Shown here one piece after another: positions 20,867 to 31,527 of a stretch of DNA of 64,000 nt. The stretch covers positions 8,675,751-8,739,750 of the forward strand of contig OY744610.1 in assembly GCA_963556255.1 (NCBI GenBank), written 5' to 3'. This DNA comes from Allolobophora icterica (lineage: Eukaryota > Annelida > Clitellata > Crassiclitellata > Lumbricidae). The number at the start of each line of letters is the position of its first letter. The stretch's first letter is position 1. A program made the position numbers and the translations under genes. The notes under the pieces are model-generated. The model was not told the origin of the DNA. It saw only the letters and a list, made by a program, of their open reading frames with translations, and did not search any database.

Positions 20867-21822
20867 CGTTATAGCTATAGAAGCTATTTTCAAGGAATGT
20901 AAAGTTATTTGATTCAATGATTTTAGTCTAAAAGACGCAAAAACATTTATAAGTGTACAGTAACCTACTTAATTGTTTGAATTATTAGCCCAAATGAACA
21001 AAACAATTTTAAATTACAATAATGTAGGCCTACTTCTATGTGAATGCCAAACTGTTAAAAAATAGAAAATAGGTTACATTTAAAATAATTAAAAATTCAC
21101 AAATGATAATTTTTATAATTGAATTTTTTTTTTCATTCGTTTGGGCCCTCCGAGATTTGGGGCCCTAGGCACGCGCTTAGTGCGCCAATACGTATACGTA
21201 AACGCGCCTCTGGACACTAGGAAGAGGCAGCCAGTGAGTGTTTGAGAGGAAGGGTAGATTTACATAGAACACTTCAAGACTATATAATATAACGACAATT
21301 TGTCAATAAAATCTGATAAATCTAAAATATGTAATTAATTCTTGAACGTTGCAGCCTACAGCAAAATTTATGTCAAAGGCCAAAATATCAGCGGTCCGTT
21401 TTCATCTCTCGCAGTCAAACAGTTTGGTGAAATCCAGCAAATTCAGGCTAAACAGTCTAAATCCCACGTCTAGCTTTTTGTGACATGAAAGCGTCAAAAA
21501 CTTATTTCAGTTGTAAGTCGTTTGCTATATTACTCTCAATTGACAAAAACGCCAAAACAATGGGTTGTCATTGTGACATACACTTGCTAATTTTACAGAA
21601 ATTTGAAATGAGACAGAGACTTGCATACGACATTTAGCAACAGTCACTAAAAGTCCCTTCACGTAACCATGTGCAGTGTAATCAGACAGATTGAGAAAAG
21701 CCAGGAAAGACTTTTACCTCCAGTTGTCTCGCTGGATAATCAATTTTACATAAAACTCGGCTCAGGGGCCCTCGGTGCGCCGCACCGTTTGCACCTGTGT
21801 TAAAAACGGCCCTGACTAACAT

Positions 21823-22559
21823 GGTTAAATCAAAATAACTTCACATTCCTTAAAAATAGCTTCCAGAACAAAATTAATCATAATTAGTGTAAAAATACTC
21901 ACAAAAGGCTTCAAGTTCCATTTCTTGGGTTTTGCATATGATAGGCTAAATATCACCAGAGGCTCAGGCTCTCAGTCTATAAGTTCAGAAGGGCCCCAAA
22001 ATGTTTACGCCTAGGGCCCCGTTTTCTGTAAACGCGTCTCTGCCTCACATCTCTCACAGGCACTAAGTATTTCCTACTCAACCGCAGATACCTGTTCAAT
22101 TCTCTAGGCTATCTCACCCTCTGGTCTCCTCATTCTCTCAGTCCATCACTGTAGCACCGAACTTTTCCCCCTTGACATCCCGGAATCTGACCGGGCAGCA
22201 AAACAGGATCAAATTATTTGACTATTGCGGACTTGGGTTTTTATGACACCTTAAGTTTTTGTTTAAGCTGGTTTGTCCGAATCGTCACCATGCCCGCTTT
22301 ACATTAGGCCTACATTCTTAGGCCTAGCCCATAGGCTAATTAATATAGCTTCTGCAGCAGGTTTCGTGTTTTCTCCGGCTCCCTCCTTAATATTACATAA
22401 CTGCATTACACATCCTCTTATTTAAATGATAACTTATACATCACGTGCATTGTGCGACGTCACAGTTATATATTTTGGGACGTCATTATTCGATGTAAAA
22501 ATCGACTTGTTTCAAAGGTAAGTAATTAAGTAAGTAAGTAAGTATAAAAAAGGTTTTTC
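21823..22559. repeat. Repeat debris including a partial hAT end; no gene
   Basis: Positions 21930-22043 end CGTTTTCTGTAAACGCGTCTCTG and match the left end of the hAT at 19467 in inverted orientation. A short TAAG-type microsatellite lies near 22516-22543. Nothing else was recognised. Confidence 0.5.
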
Positions 22560-22754
22560 TCATGTTTTCGGCTTGCGGTAAAGCCGTCATGGGATCTAGG
22601 CCTTAAACCATAAACCCTCGGCTTAACAGGTGGAAGCAGCTTGTGCAAGACATGACCTGAATTGCAAAGGGTCGATTGCCTCTCTAATTTTCAAATAATT
22701 TTTATTTATTTCCTGTAATTCCGTTTGTGACTTGTTTTAGGTGCGCTGGAGATT

Positions 22755-24119
22755 ATGATAGTCTACTCTTTCGAGGTATTCTCCGAAACCCAGTCTAATA
22801 GACCCCTATTAAATAATTATGACCTAGATCCTGACGACAATTATTTCACAATCAAACCAGAGGACCACGGTTACAGATCACCTTCTCAAGTTATACCCAT
22901 ATTAAATACCCACCGCACCACTTACAGTTTTTCATTGATACACATCAATTGCAGGAGCCTACTCAATAAGTTAAATGACTTAAGACTTGTAGTTGAAGAA
23001 ATGCAACCCTCAATTCTTGCCTTAACGGAAACATGGCTTACTGATGACCTAGCAGAGATGGGTGTTATTCCAGGTTACACCTTCACTCAGAAGTCCAGAC
23101 CTACTGGACATGGTGGTGGTGGTGTAGGTTTTTTCATAAAAAACGGTATCCAGTTTAACCTTTTACCAAATTTCTTAGAATTTCCCTCAAATCACACCTC
23201 ATATGAGGGCTTATTTGTTAACCTACCAAACGATAGAGGTAAGCAGTTACTCGTAGGTGTAATTTACAAACCCCCTGGCCAATCCCTTCTTACTTTCAAT
23301 TCAGAATTCGACCAGGTTCTAACTAAGATCACCCAGTCAAAAAAAGATGTGATAATAGCTGGTGATTTTAATATTGATCTACTGAAATACTCTAATCATG
23401 CTGCAACTGGTAATTATGTTGATATGTTATCCTCACATCACATCCTACCCGTCATTAGCAGACCTACTAGAATAACTTCTACTAGTTACTCCCTGATTGA
23501 TAACATTCTAACTAACATCTGGCCCAAAACCATCCATTCCTCTATACTAGTGCTTGATATCTCTGATCATCTCCCTGTTTTGGCATGGTTTGACCTAAAT
23601 TCTCCCCTAATCCGTTTGAATGCCCCTATCATGAAACGAATTATCAACAGTAATACGATTAAGCAATTTCATCAAAATCTCAGTCAATCGGATTTTACCA
23701 TTGCACTTCAACAATGCAATGCGCCTGACTCTAATGCAGCCTATGAATCCTTCCTCACCAAATATAAGCAAGTATATAATTCAGCATTTCCCATGTGTAA
23801 TGTCACCACTAGCAAGTATAATTCCCCTAGCAATCCCTGGATGACTGATGGCTTATTAATCTCCTGCAAAAAGAAAAACAAACTTTATAAGAAATATATG
23901 AAAACTCCTAATGAAATCAATAAAGCCAAATTTATCTCATACAGAAACTCTTGTAAGAAGGTTATGACCAAAGCCAAACGGGACTACTATGCTACCCAAT
24001 TTGCTAGATACAGTCATGATCTGAAAAAAACCTGGCAAATTATTAAATCCCTCATCAGTAATGGAACTCAAGATACCCACATTGAAGAAATTGTTGTTGA
24101 TATTATAATCAATCTATAA
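22755..24119 (+). pseudogene. LINE ORF2 N-terminal part: apurinic-type endonuclease
   Basis: The 454-codon frame shows the order of the APE-type endonuclease: HINCRSLLNKLNDL, ALTETWLTDD, GGGGVGFFIK, IAGDFNIDLL, SLIDNIL and ISDHLPVLAWF. These hold the catalytic Asn, Glu, Asp-Asn and His positions of the family. Downstream is a linker with many Lys and Tyr. The frame ends early by a frameshift around 24100; the correct frame resumes with DNSIIADKFNSYFSSIAK. The start at 22755 follows a non-coding stretch, so it is plausible. Confidence 0.88.
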
Positions 24120-25848
24120 CGGATAACTCTATAATAGCTGATAAATTCAACTCCTACTTCTCCTCTATTGCCAAAAATCTCTCGAGTAAGATATCTCCCT
24201 CTGCTAGACAATTTCCGGATTACTTGGACCCTCCAATTCCTAATTCCTTTGCGCTCTACCCCACCTCTCCCGAAGAAATTATTCACCTGAGTCAGAGTAT
24301 CAAACTGTCACATAGTCACAACTGATTGCTTAGACCCAACGATTGTAGGACCCTCTGTTCACCTCATAGCCGAGCGGCTTGCTATCATATTCAATTGCTC
24401 TCTGAGAACTGGCACTGTTCCTTTAAGTATGAAATCATCTATTATATCTCCCATCTTTAAACAAGGAAATAGAAGCGACATAACTAACTACAGACCAATC
24501 GCAATACTGCCCTACTTCTCGAAACTACTAGAAAAAATTGTTTATTCAAGATTATATAACTTTGTAGAAAAAATGAATCTCCTATATCCTCTACAGCATG
24601 GCTTCAGAAGTGGTCATTCTACTATTATGTCTCTTATTGATATACATAACCAAATTACAAAAGCCATTGATACTAACAAAATTTCCATTGGAGTATTTCT
24701 CGATCTAAGTAAAGCTTTCGATACAGTAGACCATGAAATCTTACTTAAAAAATTAGAGAACTTTGGAATCCGGGGAACACCTCTCTCCTGGTTCAGAAGC
24801 TATTTGTCCTCCCGACATCAACAAGTTAAATGTAATCAAGAGATATCCAGCACTAAACCTATATCCTATGGCGTCCCCCAGGGGTCCATCCTAGGTCCTC
24901 TTCTGTTCCTTATTTACATTAATGACCTTTCTAAAGCCTCATCGCTCCTCCACGTCGTACTGTTTGCTGACGATACAAATGTATTCCTCTCTGGGTCCTC
25001 TCCCCGTCAAATTGCAACGACCATCAACATTGAATTAAACCTTATTTCTGATTGGTTTAAAGCTAATAAATTATCCCTTAACATAAATAAGTCCAACTAT
25101 ATAGGGCCTACTATTCTCTTCAAGCCATAAACTAATTCCCCAGCTCAGTGAACCAATTTTAATTGACAACTTACCAATACCCCAAGTTTCCTCTGTTAAA
25201 TTTCTGGGTATTCACATTGACCAACACATCAACTGGTCTGTCCATATTGCTCAAATTGCAAATAAAATTTCTAAATCCGTTGGGATTATCACACGCATTT
25301 CCTCACTCATTCCCTCAAAAATTCTGTTAAATCTTTACTATTCACTTGTATACCCTTACCTCTCTTATGGCAATTTAGTCTGGGCAGCAAACTACAAGTC
25401 AAACTTACAACGTCTTGTAGTCCTCCAAAAGCGCATTATTCGAGTCATTACTAGATCCCCAAGGAATTCCCATACCTTCCAATTATTCCAGTCCATGGGC
25501 TTATTGACCATTGCCAGTATAACATCTTATCAAATCTGCGATTTCATGCACCGCTATACCTTCAATTCACTACCCAATGCATTTTTTAACTTTTTCACAA
25601 GTACTTCGGATATTCATCCCTACCCTACTAGGAATAAATCCAACACTTACCAGATTGAATTTGCACGTACTAACATACGGAAATTCTCAATAACCTATCT
25701 AGGACCAAAACTATGGAATAGTCTCCCCTCTGATTTAGGCCTACGACACATTCCAAGTTACTATGTTTTTAAAAAAACCTTCGTTCACACCTACTTATTA
25801 GACAGATTGCCCAGTGACAGCCTGCTGCGACCCCCTCCCAACTGATTT
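24120..25848 (+). pseudogene. LINE ORF2 C-terminal part: reverse transcriptase
   Basis: The 24429-25130 frame contains IISPIFKQGNRSDITNYRPI, the FLDLSKAFDTVDHEIL block, YGVPQGSILGPLLFLIYIND and the catalytic FADDTNVF. Frames must shift near 24320 and near 25110. After the second shift VSSVKFLGIHIDQHINW, LNLYYSLVYPYLSYGNLVW and the C-terminal PYPTRNKSNTYQ...GPKLWNSLP block follow to a stop at 25843. The overall plan fits CR1/L2/Jockey-group LINEs. The break near 25105 includes an extra GGGCCTA-like word. With at least three breaks it cannot be active as it stands. Confidence 0.88.
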
Positions 25849-26322
25849 ATTTTACTTTGTTGTTTTTTGTTGTTGTTGTTTTTTTTTGTTGTTTTTCCTT
25901 TTTTTTGCCACTAAGTCTTACTATTCCGTTAACTAGTTGCCCACCTTTTGCAAATTCGTTGTCTCTAAATAGGTCTCAAAGGCTCATGTGTACATGGCCG
26001 TCGTCGAGTTTTGTTAAGTAAATGGGGGCCCTTACTAGCGGGACCCTGGTCCTTTTAGGGCTTCCTATTGACCACTCACAGCATGATATAGCCTTCTAAA
26101 CCCATGAATATCTTAATGTTTCAAACCTTTTCAGCATCATAGTGGCTATTTAAATTATATTTTCTTGTATATTGTCACGTTTGCTTTGTGGTTCAATAAA
26201 CTGATTGATTGATTCAATTTGTTCAGCATTTGCCGACTACTGCTGTGTTTTGTTAACTGTTTTTCAAGAGTAAACGTTTGTTCTGCAGATCCTAGGCCTG
26301 CGACTACGTCATGTCCTAGAGC

Positions 26323-28241
26323 CAGTGCCGTTTTAAGGCATAGGCACGCGAGGCCCGGGCCTAGGCCCCGCGCAGCGGGGGGCCCCGCGGCGGCCCAGAA
26401 ACAAAATAACAATATTATAGGCCCTAAGTTCTGTTCTAACAAGTAACAATTCTGCAAAGCAAAGTAAGAACAATAACACATTTTTATTATTTTTTTTAAA
26501 CAAATGTCTGCGGTCTGCATTTTTAGTTAAATATAGTTATTGGTAATAAAATCAGAGCGCTATAGAAATAACTCAATAATTTTAACGCATGGCGACGATG
26601 GCGCACAACTTGCTGTCGGCTCTTGGCTACTAGGCCTATGTTTGTTTTCATTTGTCTGCTTTTCACAACGCTATTCATACGAATTTTTATGTCTTGGTAA
26701 GTTAATATTAATTTTTAATATTAAATCTCTCTGTCCTATAATCTAGTCATTTTTTAAATTGTTTTAAACTTTAAATTATAAAAATGGCAAAAAGCGTATC
26801 AAAATTCGCACAGTTGATAGGATAAATAGAATGATGGCGTGTCGACGCTCGGTACTGAGTCGGTAGTGAACTTGGCAAACTTATTTAACTTAACAAAATC
26901 ACTTCATTTCCACCTCCTCCAATGTATAAGGTTGAGGATTTTTTTTATAGTTTCTACCCTTTTTGTTATGCAGATTAAGATTCTGATTGTCAGTTATCAC
27001 CGTCGTTCACGGTAAACCGATTTGCAACTTTTGGCAAATTATCACTAGGCCTACGATCAATTAAACGAAATATCAGACAACCCATCAAAAATGCGTAGAA
27101 ATTATATGAGTGGTGCCGCGAAGAGAAAAAAGGAAGCAACTGAAATTGAAATGTCGAACAAACATCCAAAAGTATCTTCTTTTTTTCAAAGTCAGAAAAC
27201 ACAATCATCATCGCAGTCCTACATTGTTGAGATACTCTTAGCCTACGTTGTCTTACTCGTCTACTGATGTCATTGTTTGCGATAAAGATGAACAGTTATT
27301 GCCGCTACAAGATGATGGTCTACCAGTCGAAAGTACAGATGTTGTCACTACACCAAAATTCGAAGCCTATTTCGCAAGATGTAAGCCCTGCGGAGTCAGC
27401 GGACTATCCAACTGATGCAGCCTTAGGCTATGGAGTCCAATCACGGAGGAATTGCGATCTTATTGGATTCGTAAAGGTCCTGCTACTGCTAGTTGCCAGC
27501 ATAAAGAGTCTGACTTTAGTACGACTCAACGCGTGTATCGAACGGGAGATAAGTTGCATAGACGTTGCTTAACTGATTCCTGTTTCCGTCGTGAACTGCG
27601 AAATGGTGACTCAGTTTGTCGCGAGTGGCTGCTCTTTTCTCCATCGCAGAAGTCTGTGTATTGCTTTGTCTGTCGCTTGTTTTCAACAACAACGATGGGT
27701 CATCAATCTTTCTGTCAATGATGGTGACAAACTGTACGGGTGAACGTTCTTTCTCAAAACTTAAATTAATCAAGAACGAGCTTCGCAGCCGTATGATGTC
27801 ATGAGCATAGAATCAGATGTCTTGGAGTCTTTGAATTTCGATGATATTATAAAAGACTTTGCTCAGAGCAAAACACGAAAGCGATGTTTGCAAGAAATTG
27901 TCGTTACAAAGTCACAATCCATGTATAACATGTACTCATTATAATCACACTTTCAGTTTGTATAACAAATAAACAATGGAAACTGTAAAGTATGTTAAAC
28001 TAAACTTTTATTTTACACTTGTAGTACAAAGATTGATGTGTTAGCTGTGTTATTATGAGTTTAGTAACAGTATACTATATTAATAAATTTAACAAAATGA
28101 CACATTTGCACGTACAATGCACTAATGCAATACTCTGTATCTGAGACTGAGATATTGAGACGGAAATCGGATTACGTTTAAGGTTATTTAGGGTTTGTGC
28201 GGGTTGTGCCTAGGGCCCCCAAACTCCTTAAAACGGCTCTG
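26323..28241 (+). mobile_element. Internally deleted hAT element (zinc finger MYM/TTF type)
   Basis: Ends are CAGTGCCGTTTTAAGG and CCTTAAAACGGCTCTG. The flanks (CCTAGAGC and GAAGCAGG) do not match, so no target duplication survives. The interior encodes the N-terminus and the extreme C-terminus of a hAT transposase with the catalytic core missing. Confidence 0.8.
27091..27945 (+). pseudogene. hAT transposase remnant: TTF zinc finger joined to dimerisation tail
   Basis: The N-terminus reads MRRNYMSGAAKRKKE with a KVSSFFQSQ stretch. A TTF-type zinc finger follows in another frame: RSYWIRKGPATASCQHK, DFSTTQRVYRTG, FRRELRNGDSVCREWLLFSP, VYCFVCRLF. It is followed directly by TNCTGERSFSKLKLIKNELR and SIESDVLESLNFDDII, the hAT C-terminal dimerisation domain. 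About 400 residues of RNase-H-like core are absent. Several frameshifts. Confidence 0.85.
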
Positions 28242-28385
28242 GAAGCAGGAGAGCGAGAGGTTGGAGATGTGGTTAGAGAAGGCCAGGTGTGGATCAAAAG
28301 TGACACCAAGATTGCGGACGTGGGGAGTCTAAGGTGAATGTCAGAGACGATGAGTTAGTCGATAGGTGTATGGAAGGGCCTAGGA
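28242..28385 (-). pseudogene. L2/CR1-type LINE fragment
   Basis: The sequence GAAGCAGGAGAGCGAGAGG and the following stretch match 16017-16120 (minus strand of the LINE inside TIR element copy 2). It is cut at the left by the hAT element. Confidence 0.75.
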
Positions 28386-28512
28386 ATGAAAGAGTGCCTA
28401 AAAACCATGTCCACGAAACAGACATCAGCTGAATCCGACAGTGAGAAGCAAACCACTGAAGGTCAGATTAAGTTTATGCAAAGAAGTTTTCAATTAGTAA
28501 CCACGGGATGTG

Positions 28513-28929
28513 GGTAATCCTGGGCTTTAGCGTCCGAAACTATTTACATTGCATGAGCGATGAAAACGTTTCACAGTTAAACTGAAACAAGAAGTTGGAA
28601 GATTGATGAAAATATCAATGAAACTAGAAGCCGGATGATCGATGAAAATATTACATAATTAAAGTCAAACTAGAAGTTGGAATTGCGATGAAAATATTAT
28701 ATCGTTTTAGTGCCGATATTTTTCCCGTATATGACCGATGAAAACATTTTATAGTAAAACTTGAACTAGAAGTTGGAAGATTGATGAAAATATTCACGAA
28801 ACTAGAAGCTGGATAATCGATTAAAATATAAATGAAACTAGAAGTTGGATGAACGATGATTATTATATTGTATATTGTATTAGAACGTTTCAATGAAAAT
28901 AGTTTCGGACGCTAAAACCCAGGATTACC
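28513..28929. mobile_element. MITE with 33-bp terminal inverted repeats and internal minisatellite
   Basis: The arms 28513-28545 and 28897-28929 are inverted over 33 bp with one mismatch (GGTAATCCTGGGCTTTAGCG at the left). The interior is built of loosely repeated units of about 40 bp: AAACTAGAAGTTGGA, (C)GATGAAAATAT. The same unit vocabulary builds the minisatellite at 43745-44110. No clear target duplication. Confidence 0.78.
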
Positions 28930-29685
28930 TTGTGCGCTACATGCGTCATTTGCCCTTTAAGATGTAGGGCCTACTCTTAAACTACTCAACAGTAAGTCTG
29001 CTAATGCTAGTTTCATACAAGGATATAATCCAGTTAAAATTAGATGAAGGTAAATATGAAGTATGTGAAGTATAACATTTCAATGTACTATATAAATATA
29101 TTACATTCGTCATTCAGTGAAATATAAGTATGCGCAATTCACGACGCACAGCTTGTTTACTTAAAGGCTAAGAACATAGTGTAGCATAAAAATCACCGAA
29201 GACAAGAAAACGTCAAATATTCAAGATACATGACAATCCTGATTTAGACAATAATCTTTCGTAATGACCAGACATAACATCCAAAACTTAATTTAAGTAG
29301 AATAAACTAAATAATTTCTTCACTTAAATACTTAATAGATCACCAATGCAACGACAATAGGCTAAGTATCAATAATCTAAAATAGTCTCACAAAATTATG
29401 TACAGCTAACAGTTAAATGGCTGGTCCAGCAGAAATATTGGTGCAGTTAAATTTAATATTTAACAGTTAAGTTGCCAGGTAGTACAATCCAGCATGAAAG
29501 ACTTTACTGCATATTTAGCAAATATAGCATAACATTTCATCTTACATCTGTGGTTCCTATAAAAGGAGGAACCTCTAGATTCTCTAAATCAGAATGCCTA
29601 CCGAAATAAAAGTGGTACAAAGTACCTATTCATGTCAGTATGCATACTATGCATCCCAGCACCTCAATAGCATCTTTTTTTTATC
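28930..29685. other. Probable 3' flank of the zinc-finger gene; no separate gene
   Basis: AT-rich non-coding sequence downstream of the minus-strand zinc-finger stop. Nothing else recognised. Confidence 0.4.
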
Positions 29686-31476
29686 TCACATTACAACCGT
29701 TTTCAACATGTCATCAACTAAGTTGTCAGGTGGAGAAAATCGATGAGTAGAACAATGCTCTAGAAATTCCTCCTCTACTTCAAGCAAATCGTCACATATA
29801 CCACATCCAAAAGAGTTTGACAAAGACACTTTTGCATCCACTGAAAATGTTAGTTTGCTAATATACAGACATTCTCCATCCCTAATTTTCGGTAAAGGAC
29901 TTGCAATTCCATTAGAATCTGGATATATGTTCTTTGAGAAACGTTCATTTGGTTTATCAATAACAACTGTTATATGATCAGATAAGTTAGCAATTGCTTC
30001 GCTTCCCATTTCAGGATCCTGTGGCTGTGTTCCTGCACGGAGTTTAAACTGATTGGCTGAAGAACTGCTCTTTGTATAAGGTTTATTGTGCGTGTGTTGC
30101 TTCTCAGTTGCATGAGTTCTTCTGTGAATCTTTAGATTTCCCATTTGTGTGAATCCCTTATTGCAAACCTCACAGATGTATGGTTTTTCTCCTGTATGAG
30201 ATCTCATGTGCGCTTTCAGATGAGCACCTGCAGCAAATGTTTTCTGACATATCTGGCACATGTATGGTTTTTCTCTACTATGGGTTCTCATGTGCATCTT
30301 CTGTTGGCTACGATCAGAAAATAATTTCTTACACACATGACATTTGTATGGTTTCTCACCAGTATGGGTTCTCATGTGAGTTTTCAGATTACCACCTTGA
30401 GAAAATGTTTTATTACATATCCGGCACCTGTATGGTTTTTCACCAGTATGGGTTCTCATGTGCATTTTCAAAATACAATAATCAGTGAAAGATTTCTGAC
30501 ATAACGAACACATGTATGGTTTTTCGCCAGTATGGGTTCTTGCGTGGCTTCTAAGACAACTAGAGTCTGCAAATGATTTCTCGCATAGCTGGCACCTGTA
30601 TGGTTTTTCGCTAGTATGGGTTCTCATGTGCAGCTTCAGATAGCTACGAGCAGCAAATAATTTCACACACACGTGACATCTGTATGGTTTCTCACCAGTA
30701 TGAGTTCTCATGTGAGTTTTCAGATTACAACACTGAGAAAATGTTTTCTGACATATCTGGCACCAATATGGTTTTTCTCCAGTATGGGTTCTCATGTGTG
30801 ACGTCTGTTGGCTATGATTACCAAATAATTTCTTACACACTGGACATTTGTGTGGCTTCTCGCCAGTATGGGTTCTCATGTGCGTTTTCAGATGATCATG
30901 TTTAGCAAATGATTTATGACATAACTTGCATGCGTAGGGTTTTTCGCCAGTATGGGTTCTCATGTGCGTTATCAGGTTACCATCATTAGCAAATGTTTTC
31001 TGACATATCTGGCACCTGTATGGTTTTTCTCCAGTATGGGTTCTCGTGTGCGTTTTCAGATGATCGTGTTTAGCAAATGATTTCTGACATAACTTGCATC
31101 TGTATGGCTTTTCACCAGTATGGGTTGTCAAGTGCGTTTTCAGATTACCGCCTTGAGTAAATGTTTTCTGACATATCTGGCAACTGAATGGTTTTTCTCC
31201 AGTATGGGTTCTCATGTGCGTTTTCAGATCACAATTTCTAACAAATGATTTCTGACAAGACTGGCAACTGTATGGTTTTTCTCCTGTATGACGTCTGATG
31301 TGTTTTTTCAGATTACTACTCGAATCAAATGACTTCTGACATTTCTGGCACCTGTATTGTGTTTCTTCCATATGGGTTCCCGTATTCGCCATCCGGCTAT
31401 TTACCATTGAATCGATAATTTCACTGTTTCCTCCAGTATGGGTTCTTTGATTACCTCTCAGATGATTAACTTGCAC
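29686..31476 (-). CDS. C2H2 zinc-finger protein with 15 canonical fingers
   Basis: Probable nuclear DNA-binding protein. Reading N to C, 15 tandem fingers of the form C-x2-C-x12-H-x3-H are joined by HTGEKP-type linkers (first YRCQKCQKSF, last YICEVCNKGFTQMG). Two linkers deviate: HTSEKP after finger 9 and HSREKP after finger 13. Around residue 570 a lone divergent finger follows (CGICDD ... EHCSTH). No KRAB, BTB or SCAN domain is visible. The 5' end is uncertain: position 31476 is a GTG, the frame stays open to 31527 and is preceded there by TAG, which could be a splice acceptor (minus strand), with KKPHSCQLFQQ upstream. The first in-frame ATG gives a start inside MVNSRMANTG. It is the clearest intact host gene in the window. 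Targets cannot be inferred. Confidence 0.9.
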   Translation of the reverse strand: MQVNHLRGNQRTHTGGNSEIIDSMVNSRMANTGTHMEETQYRCQKCQKSFDSSSNLKKHIRRHTGEKPYSCQSCQKSFVRNCDLKTHMRTHTGEKPFSCQICQKTFTQGGNLKTHLTTHTGEKPYRCKLCQKSFAKHDHLKTHTRTHTGEKPYRCQICQKTFANDGNLITHMRTHTGEKPYACKLCHKSFAKHDHLKTHMRTHTGEKPHKCPVCKKLFGNHSQQTSHMRTHTGEKPYWCQICQKTFSQCCNLKTHMRTHTGEKPYRCHVCVKLFAARSYLKLHMRTHTSEKPYRCQLCEKSFADSSCLRSHARTHTGEKPYMCSLCQKSFTDYCILKMHMRTHTGEKPYRCRICNKTFSQGGNLKTHMRTHTGEKPYKCHVCKKLFSDRSQQKMHMRTHSREKPYMCQICQKTFAAGAHLKAHMRSHTGEKPYICEVCNKGFTQMGNLKIHRRTHATEKQHTHNKPYTKSSSSANQFKLRAGTQPQDPEMGSEAIANLSDHITVVIDKPNERFSKNIYPDSNGIASPLPKIRDGECLYISKLTFSVDAKVSLSNSFGCGICDDLLEVEEEFLEHCSTHRFSPPDNLVDDMLKTVVM

Positions 31477-31527
31477 ATAAGGTTGCTGAAATAATTGACA
31501 GCTGTGTGGCTTTTTAATGACGAGATT

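Larger units (their letters stand above)
19467..21212. mobile_element. hAT element (CAGAGGCGCGTTTAC type) nested in a larger hAT
   Basis: Ends are CAGAGGCGCGTTTAC and GTAAACGCGCCTCTG. GACACTAG flanks it at 19459-19466 and 21213-21220, an exact 8-bp duplication. It contains an L2-type LINE fragment and a tRNA-like sequence; no transposase. A related but incomplete end lies near 21930-22043 in the other orientation. Confidence 0.9.
18343..21814. mobile_element. Large hAT element (CAGGGCCGTTTTTAAGG type), nested
   Basis: Ends are CAGGGCCGTTTTTAAGG and TTAAAAACGGCCCTG. Flanks are ACTAACAG (18335-18342) and ACTAACAT (21815-21822), 7 of 8 identical. It contains a MULE remnant (18411-19261) and another hAT (19467-21212). 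No transposase of its own was found. The termini resemble those of 26323-28241 (CAGTGCCGTTTTAAGG), so both may belong to one family. Confidence 0.82.
22560..26216 (+). mobile_element. Nearly complete non-LTR retrotransposon (endonuclease + RT), frameshifted
   Basis: The unit covers a plausible leader, an endonuclease-reverse transcriptase ORF in pieces (22755-24119, 24429-25130 plus continuation to 25845), a 3' UTR and a TGATTGATTGATT tail near 26200. The 3' end is duplicated, inverted, at 36290-36621, which supports the 3' boundary. The 5' boundary is uncertain. No separate gag-like ORF was seen. Confidence 0.85.
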
